This document shows, piece after piece, positions 1 to 6,464 of a stretch of DNA of 12,677 nt (position 1 is its first letter; each line of letters opens with the position of its first letter). A program made the translations under genes and the position numbers. Below the pieces are notes generated by a model. The model had not been told where the DNA came from. It was given only the letters and a program-made list of their open reading frames with translations, and did no database searches. Source of the DNA: Bacteroidota bacterium. GTDB lineage: Bacteria > Bacteroidota > Ignavibacteria > UBA10030 > F1-140-MAGs086. The stretch lies in NCBI GenBank assembly GCA_005792205.1, contig SXSO01000040.1:1-12677 (forward strand), given 5' to 3'.

Positions 1-576
1 AAAAGAAATCCAATGAGAAGCGAACGAATGACAAGTTTGTCAAGAGAACTTTTTACTAAACCAGCAAACGCTTATCAAACCGCTGCAAATCAATGGTTTG
101 AAAGAACTTTGGATGATTCAGCAATTCGCAGAATTGATATTGCAGAATCATTTCTACTTGCAGATGCAATTTTGATTTTATATTCTAACATCACAAATGG
201 ACTTGTGATTTACGAAAAACAAAATCAAAAAATTTTACAACAAGAAATTCCATTTCTTGCAACTGAAGAAATTTTGATGCGAAGTGTAGAACGAGGAAAA
301 AGTCGTCAAAAAATTCATGAAAAAATAAAAATGTTTTCAAAACTTGTTGCAAAAGAAATAAAACTTGAAGGAAAAGAAAATCGTTTATTTGAATTGATTG
401 CAAATGATACAGAAATTCCTATTTCAAAAACAGAATTAAATGAAATTGTAAAATCACCAAAACTTTTTATAGGAAGAGCATCCAATCAAGTTGATGAATT
501 TATTTCTAAAGTTGTAAATCCAAAACTTAAAAAATATCTACACATTAAAAACTCAAACGAAAATATAAAAGTGTGA
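1..576 (+). CDS. purB: Adenylosuccinate lyase, C-terminal part (5' end cut by window edge)
   Basis: PurB acts twice in purine synthesis: it releases fumarate from SAICAR to give AICAR, and from adenylosuccinate to give AMP. The reading frame is open from base 1 and opens with KRNPMRSER, the end of the fumarase/aspartase superfamily signature (SSxMPxKxNP) whose loop carries catalytic residues. An ATG at 13 lies inside this signature, so it is not the true start. Next come QWFERTLDDSAIRRI and the helical C-terminal domain with PFLATEEILM and GRASNQVDEFI. From memory these resemble human/animal-type ADSL more than the short B. subtilis type. About 191 residues are visible of a protein that is usually 430-480 long. 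The stop overlaps the next gene's GTG start (GTGA), which implies translational coupling. The identity is secure; the N-terminal part is not visible. Confidence 0.95.
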   Translation, partial: KRNPMRSERMTSLSRELFTKPANAYQTAANQWFERTLDDSAIRRIDIAESFLLADAILILYSNITNGLVIYEKQNQKILQQEIPFLATEEILMRSVERGKSRQKIHEKIKMFSKLVAKEIKLEGKENRLFELIANDTEIPISKTELNEIVKSPKLFIGRASNQVDEFISKVVNPKLKKYLHIKNSNENIKV

Positions 577-1262
577 AAAAAAAGTTTGAAAAATATTTTG
601 GAAGAATTATTATAGTTGGAAAAACAAATGGAGAAAATCCATTTGTAATTTATACAATCACAGCACGTTCTGAAGCAAGTAAATCAAGGGAATTTGTTGT
701 GGATGAAAATAAAAAAGAAATGTTTGTAACTCCAACTGATGAAGAAAAAATTAAATCTGGAAATTTGGAACTTTTAATTTACACTGCAATTTCTTGGAAA
801 AAAAATTTGATAGTAAGTAATGGAAACCAAACTTCATCTTTGATTGAAAGTGAAAAAAATAATTCAACTCCAAAAGAAATTTTAGTTGATGGACTTAAAA
901 ATTGGACTTACGAAAATGATATCCCAAATTTTACTCCAAGAATTTCTGCTTGCATAAACGAAAGTCAATGTGCAATAAATATTTTGAAACGAAATGAAAC
1001 TGGAAAAGAAGAAAGAAAATTTTTTGATATTAAATTAGAAAACGGAAAATCATATTTCATTTCAACATATAGTGGAGAAAACGAAAATACGCTCGTTTCT
1101 TTTAACGGTGCTCCAAAAGAAATAAATTTAATTTCTTCTACTCCAAAAAATTTGTGTGAAGAATTTTTTGAAACGTTAAATCTACAATATAGAGTTTCAA
1201 CATCTTGCATTATGATGAATCGTGAAACAAAAACTTTTGAACCATTCTTAATCAATAAATAA
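573..1262 (+). CDS. purO: IMP cyclohydrolase, PurO type
   Basis: This enzyme should close FAICAR to IMP, the last step of de novo purine synthesis. The 229-residue protein carries features of the PurO family (Pfam IMP_cyclohyd), first known from archaea and also found in some bacteria. They are YFGRIIIVGK (8-17), a TARSEASKSREF stretch (29-40), VSNGNQTSSL (80-89), FTPRISACIN (119-128) and YFISTYSGE near residues 167-175. It is unrelated to the N-terminal cyclohydrolase domain of bacterial PurH. The start is GTG at 573, overlapping the purB stop by four bases; it puts the conserved GRIIIVG near the N-terminus, and no better ATG lies nearby. The stand-alone AICAR transformylase two genes on supplies the preceding reaction, so the pair replaces PurH. 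The function rests on motif recall, not on an alignment. Confidence 0.88.
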   Translation: MKKKFEKYFGRIIIVGKTNGENPFVIYTITARSEASKSREFVVDENKKEMFVTPTDEEKIKSGNLELLIYTAISWKKNLIVSNGNQTSSLIESEKNNSTPKEILVDGLKNWTYENDIPNFTPRISACINESQCAINILKRNETGKEERKFFDIKLENGKSYFISTYSGENENTLVSFNGAPKEINLISSTPKNLCEEFFETLNLQYRVSTSCIMMNRETKTFEPFLINK

Positions 1263-1263
1263 A

Positions 1264-1803
1264 ATGAAATTAGTTCCTGTAAAATCCAAAGATGATATTT
1301 TTCCGCAATTCAAAAATTCTCCAATTGAAAAACTTTTTGACTATCATAATTTTTTTCATCCATTTGAAAATTGTAAAAAAGCAGAAATTCTCGTTGGAAT
1401 GTGTATGGACAATAGAAAATATTTACACATTCCAGATAACTTCGCATATATTTTGCGAAGTGGTGGTGCAAATTTTAGAAATAATGAATTTAAAATTTCT
1501 TATGCAATAGCAATTGGAAATATAAAAACATTTGCTCTTGTTTGTCATAATCATTGTGGAATGGTAAATTTAATTTCTCGTAAAAAAAAATTTATTGATG
1601 GACTGATAAAAAATGCTGGATGGAATAAATTTGACGCTGAAAAACATTTTTGGGAAAATGCTCCACGATTTGAAATTGGAAGCGAAATAAATTTTATAGT
1701 TGGAGAATGTGAAAGATTGAGATTCTGTTATCCAAAAATTTTAATTGCTCCACTTTTCTTCAATGTAGATGATAATTTACTTTATCAAATAAAAGAAAAA
1801 TAA
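1264..1803 (+). CDS. Beta-carbonic-anhydrase-like protein
   Basis: This protein probably interconverts CO2 and bicarbonate using zinc. The 179-residue sequence has the beta-CA metal and catalytic pattern: C47-M-D49-N-R51, where Cys is the first zinc ligand and Asp/Arg form the gating dyad, then H95-N-H-C98-G-M with the second and third ligands. The stretch between, AYILRSGGAN (61-70), matches the conserved strand-turn of beta-CAs (usually x-R-N-A/G-G-N/A). There is no signal peptide, so it should be cytoplasmic. It is slightly short for the family, and the C-terminal third (110-179) is not recognisable to me. It starts one base after the purO stop, and its own stop overlaps the next ATG (TAATG), so it is an integral part of the purine operon. 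The class II PurE encoded downstream consumes CO2, which gives a plausible role. It could instead be a divergent family member with another activity. Confidence 0.8.
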   Translation: MKLVPVKSKDDIFPQFKNSPIEKLFDYHNFFHPFENCKKAEILVGMCMDNRKYLHIPDNFAYILRSGGANFRNNEFKISYAIAIGNIKTFALVCHNHCGMVNLISRKKKFIDGLIKNAGWNKFDAEKHFWENAPRFEIGSEINFIVGECERLRFCYPKILIAPLFFNVDDNLLYQIKEK

Positions 1804-2954
1804 TGCCAACAGATATTTCAAGTATAAAAAAAATGTATCGTAGTGCAAATGATAACAAAAATTTTCCTGAAACAATTGAAATAAATTTTAGAAATGAAAT
1901 AAAAAAATTTTCACTTGTAAATTGGAAAGATAATCAAGGGAATCAGTTTCCAATTAGATATGGAACAAATCCAAATCAACTATGTGCATTTTACAAATCA
2001 ATTGAACAAAATAATTTATCAATTGGAAATTTGAATTTTTTTAAAATTGGGAAAGGTGGTCCTTCACTTACTAATTTAGAAGATATAAATCGTGCTTTTC
2101 AAATTTTAAAATATTTTTCAACTCCTGCAATTACAATAATGAAACACTTAAATCCAAGTGGAGTTGCAGTTCAACAAGACAAATTTATTTTACTCAAAGA
2201 ACTATTTTGTAAAGCACGAGATTGTGATAGTCGTTCTGCCTTTGGAGGAGTGATTGTTTCAAATAGAGAAATTGATTCTGAAACCGCTCGTGAAATAATG
2301 AAAAGTTTTTTTGAAATTGTTGCTGCTCCAAAATTTTCAGATGAAGCATTGCAAATTTTAAATGATGCAAAAAAATATGGCGTAAATAAAGATTTGCGAA
2401 TTATAGAATTTTCAAACTTAGAAAAAATTCCAAAATTTGATGGAGATAATATAGACGATTTATTCATCTCAAAAATTATGTGTGATGGTTCAATTGCAAT
2501 TGAAACTCCATTTCTAACTTCAATTCGTTCAAAAGAAAATCTTATTTTAGATGCTCAAATTGGAAACATTACTGTAAAAAAAATTCCAACACAAAATGAA
2601 ATTGAAGATTTATTGATTGCTTGGCATATATGTATAAATGTTCGCTCAAATGCAATTGTGTTTGTAAAAAATGGAACAACACTTGCAATAGGAACAGGAC
2701 AACAAGAACGAATTGGTGCTGTTGAACAAGCAATTTTAAAAGCAAAACAAAAAAATCATTCACTCAAACATTCTGTGATGGCAAGTGATGCGTTTTTTCC
2801 AAATCGCGATTCAATTGATATTGCTGCAAAAGAAGGAATTACTTCAATAATTTTTCCCGGAGGTTCAATCAATGATGCTGAAATTATCAAAGCAGCAAAT
2901 GAAAATAATATTTCACTTGCAATTACAGGAGAACGGTGTTTTGCACATTTTTGA
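1803..2954 (+). CDS. purH: Stand-alone AICAR transformylase (PurH C-terminal-type domain)
   Basis: The enzyme transfers a formyl group from 10-formyl-tetrahydrofolate to AICAR, giving FAICAR. The 383-residue protein corresponds only to the transformylase half of PurH; the cyclohydrolase half is absent and is presumably replaced by the PurO protein upstream. Visible motifs are RYGTNPNQ (52-59), the catalytic Lys-His pair K114-H115 in MKHLNPSGVAV, SRSAFGG (143-149), RSNAIVFVK (281-289; canonical PurH has Lys-Ser-Asn-Ala), GTGQQERIGAV (297-307), SDAFFP (328-333) and FPGG (351-354). The N-terminal 50 residues (IKKMYRS..., FPETIEINF) resemble those of other stand-alone AICARFTs, which supports the ATG at 1803. 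That start overlaps the preceding stop by one base. The symbol purH is used loosely for the domain. Confidence 0.93.
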   Translation: MPTDISSIKKMYRSANDNKNFPETIEINFRNEIKKFSLVNWKDNQGNQFPIRYGTNPNQLCAFYKSIEQNNLSIGNLNFFKIGKGGPSLTNLEDINRAFQILKYFSTPAITIMKHLNPSGVAVQQDKFILLKELFCKARDCDSRSAFGGVIVSNREIDSETAREIMKSFFEIVAAPKFSDEALQILNDAKKYGVNKDLRIIEFSNLEKIPKFDGDNIDDLFISKIMCDGSIAIETPFLTSIRSKENLILDAQIGNITVKKIPTQNEIEDLLIAWHICINVRSNAIVFVKNGTTLAIGTGQQERIGAVEQAILKAKQKNHSLKHSVMASDAFFPNRDSIDIAAKEGITSIIFPGGSINDAEIIKAANENNISLAITGERCFAHF

Positions 2955-2975
2955 AAAATAAAATAAATAAAAACT

Positions 2976-4442
2976 ATGGACAAAAAAAATCTAGAAAAAA
3001 TAATAGAACAACAATTAGATAAAACTTTAAATAACTCATTTATTCCTGAACTTGTTTCAAAAAATAATTATTACAAAGGAAAGGTTCGGGAAAATTATTC
3101 GTTAGGAAATAAACGGTTGATGATAACAACTGATAGAATTTCAGCTTTTGATTATGTTCTTGGAACAATTCCTTTTAAAGGACAAATATTAAATGAAATT
3201 GCTTCCTATTTTTTGAACGCAACAAAATCAATTGTGCCAAACGCTTTAATTTCAACTCCCGATGCAAATGCTTTTTTGATGAATGAAGCAAATCCATTGA
3301 AAATTGAAGCGATCATTCGTGCTTATATAACTGGAAGTATGTCGCGTGATTATTTTGAAGATGGAAAAGATTTTAAGTGTGGAATACAAATTTCAAAACA
3401 TCTAAAAGAAAATAAACGAAATGAAAAACTGAAAGAACTTTTTTTTACTCCAACTACAAAATCAAACTTTGAACATGATGAAGATATTTCTGAAAATGAA
3501 ATCATAAAACAAAAACTTGCAACAACTTCTCAACTAAAAAAAATCAAAGAAATATCTTTTGAACTTTTTAAATTTGGAAAAATATTTGCAGAAAAACAAA
3601 ATTTAATTCTTGTAGATACAAAATTTGAATGGGGAATTGATGAAAATAAAAATCTAATTGTTATTGATGAAATTTTAACTCCTGATTCATCACGATATTG
3701 GTATAAAAATACTTATGAAAAGTTTTATAGAGACAATAAATCACAAAAAGAATTATCCAAAGAATTTTTGCGACAACAATTAATTGAAAATGGATACGAT
3801 GTAAAAGGAAATAAACCTCCAATTTTAACTGATGAAATGAGAATAAATACTTCTCTTCGCTACATTGAACTTTACGAACAATTGCTTGGAAAAAAATTTA
3901 TTCCAACAACCGAAAATCCAACAGAAAGGTTATACAAAAATCTTAAATCAAATAAAATTATCAACGGATATTTTGTTCCAATAATTGCAGGAAGTATTTC
4001 AGATGATGCACATTGTAAAAAAATTCAAGACGAATTAAATAGACGCGAAATTCCAAATGAACTTCGCATTTGTTCAGCTCACAAAGAACCTGAACGACTT
4101 ATAGAAATTATCAAAGAATACGATAAAAGTATCGAACCAATTGTATATGTAACCGTTGCAGGAAGAAGTAATGGACTTTCAGGAGTTGTTGCTGGAAATA
4201 CAAAATTTCCTGTAATTGCATCTCCTCCATATTCAGAAAAATTTGGTGGAGTTGATATTTTTTCTACACTCAGAATGCCAAGTGGAACTCCAGTTATGAC
4301 AATCATAGAAATTGAAAATGTAGCACTCGCAATTCAAAAAATGTTTGGAATGTTTGACAATGAATTAAGTATAAAAACAGTTAATGAAATAATTTCTACA
4401 AAAGCAAAAAATAAACTTGCAGATGATGAAAGAAAAAACTAA
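2976..4442 (+). CDS. purC-purE: Fused SAICAR synthetase - class II AIR carboxylase (PurC-PurE)
   Basis: This bifunctional protein of 488 residues should carboxylate AIR to CAIR and then ligate aspartate with ATP to give SAICAR. Residues 20 to about 310 are PurC: GKVREN (35-40), TTDRISAFD (51-59), LVDTKFEWG (212-220) and DEILTPDSSRYW (231-242). This is the longer Ade1-like form. Residues 330 to about 470 are PurE: a GSISDD phosphate loop (339-344), SAHKEPE with His369, AGRSNGLSG (395-403), then SPPYSEKFGG and FSTLRMPSG (429-437). AGRSN with RMPSG is the pattern of class II PurE (animal PAICS, Treponema), which uses CO2 directly; class I enzymes have GGAAHLPG. PurK is therefore not needed. The domain order matches vertebrate PAICS. 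Its 3' end overlaps purD; a 21-base gap precedes it. Confidence 0.93.
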   Translation: MDKKNLEKIIEQQLDKTLNNSFIPELVSKNNYYKGKVRENYSLGNKRLMITTDRISAFDYVLGTIPFKGQILNEIASYFLNATKSIVPNALISTPDANAFLMNEANPLKIEAIIRAYITGSMSRDYFEDGKDFKCGIQISKHLKENKRNEKLKELFFTPTTKSNFEHDEDISENEIIKQKLATTSQLKKIKEISFELFKFGKIFAEKQNLILVDTKFEWGIDENKNLIVIDEILTPDSSRYWYKNTYEKFYRDNKSQKELSKEFLRQQLIENGYDVKGNKPPILTDEMRINTSLRYIELYEQLLGKKFIPTTENPTERLYKNLKSNKIINGYFVPIIAGSISDDAHCKKIQDELNRREIPNELRICSAHKEPERLIEIIKEYDKSIEPIVYVTVAGRSNGLSGVVAGNTKFPVIASPPYSEKFGGVDIFSTLRMPSGTPVMTIIEIENVALAIQKMFGMFDNELSIKTVNEIISTKAKNKLADDERKN

Positions 4443-5730
4443 TGTTTTAATTATTGGAAGTGGCGGAAGAGAACATTCACTTGGGTGGAAATTAAAACAA
4501 AGTAAATTTGTTGACAATATTTATTTTATTCCGGGAAATGGTGGAACAAAACTTTTAGGTGAAAATATTTCAATTGAAAAAAATGATTTTCAGAAAATCA
4601 AAGAAATTGTTGAAAGCAAAAATATAACTTTGACTGTTGTAGGAAATGAAGAGTTTCTTGTAAATGGAATTGTAGATTTTTTCTATGAAGAAAATCTTCC
4701 TAAAAAAAATCATTTTATTTTTGGACCAACAAAACTTGCATCTGAGATTGAAGGAAGTAAATCGTTTGCAAAAAATTTTATGATAAAAAATAAAATTCCA
4801 ACAGCAGAATTTTTTATTTTCAAAAACTTTTCAGACGCAGAAAATTATTTGAAAAACTGTAATTACCCAATTGTAATAAAAGCAAATGGACTTGCTGCAG
4901 GGAAAGGAGTTGCTATTTGCAATAATCAATTTGAATCAATCACAACTGCAAAAAATTATCTCATTGAAAAAACACTTGGTGAAAGTGGAAATGAAATTAT
5001 TGTTGAAGAATTTTTGAGTGGAAAAGAAATTTCAATTCTTGCAATAAGTGATGGAAACACAATAAAACCATTTCTTTCTGTACAAGATCATAAAAAAATT
5101 TTTGATGGAGATAATGGCCCAAATACAGGAGGAATGGGAGCATATTCTCCAATTCCATTTGTTTCAAAAAAAATAATGGATGAAGTTTACAATACAATTT
5201 TAGTCCCTACAATTGCTGGATTAAAAAATGAAGGGAGAAAATTTTGTGGATGTTTATTTGCTGGACTTATGTTTACAAAAAATGGAATTAAAGTTTTGGA
5301 ATTTAATTGCAGATTTGGAGATCCTGAAACACAACCACTTATGCAATTGCTTGAAAATGATTTGTATGAATTACTTATGAGTTGTTCAGATTCAAATTAT
5401 AAAAAAAAAATTTCTGAATTAGATTTTAAATTCACAAATAAATATGCATGTTGTGTTGTTGCTTCTTCAAATGGATATCCAAATAAATATGAAATCGGAA
5501 AAGAAATTTTTGGACTTGAAAAAATTGATTCAACAACTACAACAGTTTTTCATGCGGGAACAAAATTTGAAAATGGAAAATTTTTCACAAACGGAGGACG
5601 AGTTTTGAATGTGGTGAGTTTAGGAAATAATTTAAATGAAACAATTCAAACTGCATACAACGAAATCAAAAAAATTTCATTTGATGGAATTTATTTTAGA
5701 AATGATATTGGGCATTGCGGGTTAAAATGA
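4426..5730 (+). CDS. purD: Phosphoribosylamine-glycine ligase (GAR synthetase)
   Basis: PurD joins glycine to phosphoribosylamine with ATP, making GAR. The 434-residue ATP-grasp protein is full length. It shows GSGGREHSLGWKL at the N-terminal nucleotide fold (11-23), the ATP-grasp lysine region IKANGLAAGKGV (151-162), QDHKKIFDGDNGPNTGGMG (220-238), the metal-binding LEFNCRFGDPETQ (291-303) and GRVLNVV (391-397). I chose ATG 4426 because it brings GSGGREH close to the N-terminus as in the family; an adjacent ATG at 4423 and a TTG at 4417 are also in frame. The start lies 17 bases inside the end of the purC-purE gene, implying coupled translation. A run of ten A residues (5401-5410) lies within the coding sequence. 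Confidence 0.95.
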   Translation: MKEKTNVLIIGSGGREHSLGWKLKQSKFVDNIYFIPGNGGTKLLGENISIEKNDFQKIKEIVESKNITLTVVGNEEFLVNGIVDFFYEENLPKKNHFIFGPTKLASEIEGSKSFAKNFMIKNKIPTAEFFIFKNFSDAENYLKNCNYPIVIKANGLAAGKGVAICNNQFESITTAKNYLIEKTLGESGNEIIVEEFLSGKEISILAISDGNTIKPFLSVQDHKKIFDGDNGPNTGGMGAYSPIPFVSKKIMDEVYNTILVPTIAGLKNEGRKFCGCLFAGLMFTKNGIKVLEFNCRFGDPETQPLMQLLENDLYELLMSCSDSNYKKKISELDFKFTNKYACCVVASSNGYPNKYEIGKEIFGLEKIDSTTTTVFHAGTKFENGKFFTNGGRVLNVVSLGNNLNETIQTAYNEIKKISFDGIYFRNDIGHCGLK

Positions 5731-6464
5731 AACTTCCACTTACAAGTTTTGCTGGAAAAATGAAAGTTGCATGTTTTATTTCTGGAAATGGAACAAATGC
5801 AACAAAAATTATTGAGTATCAAAACCAATTTCCAAAATGCAATTATGAAGTTGTTCTAATTTTTTCTGACAATGAAAATTCAAATGCAAATGAAATTGGA
5901 AATGTTTTTAAAATACCAATAATAATTTGCGATATAAAGAATTTTTATCTTCAAAAAAAATTAAATAAAAACGATTTAAGTAAAAGAAATTTATTCGATG
6001 AAAATACAATTAATTTAATTTCTAGTTTTCATATTGATATTATTGTTCTTTGTGGATATATGAGTATTGTAAGTAAGATCCTTATAAAAAAATATTTAAT
6101 AATAAATGTTCATCCCGCAGATTTAAGAATTGAAGAAAATGGAAAAAGAAAATTTGTTGGAGCAAATGCTATTCAAAAATCAATTCAAAGTGGAGAAAAA
6201 TTTCTACATTCTACAACTCATATTGTAAATCATATTGTAGATGGAGGAAAAATCCTTATTGTTTCAGAAGCAATAAAAGTTGAAAAAAATTTATCCATCA
6301 AAGAACATCAAGAAAAACTTAAACAAACTTGTGATTGGAAAATTTATCCTAAAACATTAGAACTTATTGCAAATCAAAAATTTTTAAAAGACGAAAACAA
6401 TAACTTATATTTTTTAAACAAAAAAATTCAAACCGGAATTTTGTATGAAGAAATCAAAAACTAA
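5727..6464 (+). CDS. purN: Phosphoribosylglycinamide formyltransferase (GAR transformylase)
   Basis: PurN transfers formyl from 10-formyl-THF to GAR. The protein has the family's N-terminal strand-loop VACFISGNGTN (14-24) and LCGYMSIVSK (108-117). The catalytic N127-V-H129-P matches Asn106 and His108 of the E. coli enzyme, and D172 in VDGG matches Asp144. It is longer (245 residues) than E. coli PurN (about 212), with extra sequence around 75-97 (KKLNKNDLSKRNLF). The segment after the catalytic His (ADLRIEENGKRKFVGANAI) is unlike the usual HPSLLPxYPG, so this is a divergent subfamily. The ATG at 5727 overlaps the purD stop as ATGA and was chosen for that coupling. An in-frame ATG at 5760, giving MKVACFISGNG, would match the family start better and remains possible. 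Confidence 0.88.
   Translation: MKLPLTSFAGKMKVACFISGNGTNATKIIEYQNQFPKCNYEVVLIFSDNENSNANEIGNVFKIPIIICDIKNFYLQKKLNKNDLSKRNLFDENTINLISSFHIDIIVLCGYMSIVSKILIKKYLIINVHPADLRIEENGKRKFVGANAIQKSIQSGEKFLHSTTHIVNHIVDGGKILIVSEAIKVEKNLSIKEHQEKLKQTCDWKIYPKTLELIANQKFLKDENNNLYFLNKKIQTGILYEEIKN

Noticed and set aside
965..2983. Antisense open frames opposite the purO, AICAR transformylase and purC-purE genes
   Set aside because: They are low-complexity Phe/Ser/Leu-rich translations opposite genes with clear family motifs, as expected from AT-rich coding DNA.
4417..4425. TTG at 4417 or ATG at 4423 as the purD start
   Set aside because: Both only add one to three residues before MKEKTNVLIIGSGG. ATG 4426 gives the usual distance to GSGGREH, although 4423 cannot be excluded.
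2976..4442. PurE half as a class I N5-CAIR mutase, which would call for purK
   Set aside because: It has AGRSNGLSG and RMPSG, not the GGAAHLPG and QMPxGxPV pattern of class I enzymes, so direct CO2 carboxylation fits better.
5715..5726. TTG at 5715 as the purN start
   Set aside because: The ATG at 5727 overlaps the purD stop as ATGA, a common coupling signal, and the extra four residues match nothing in the family.
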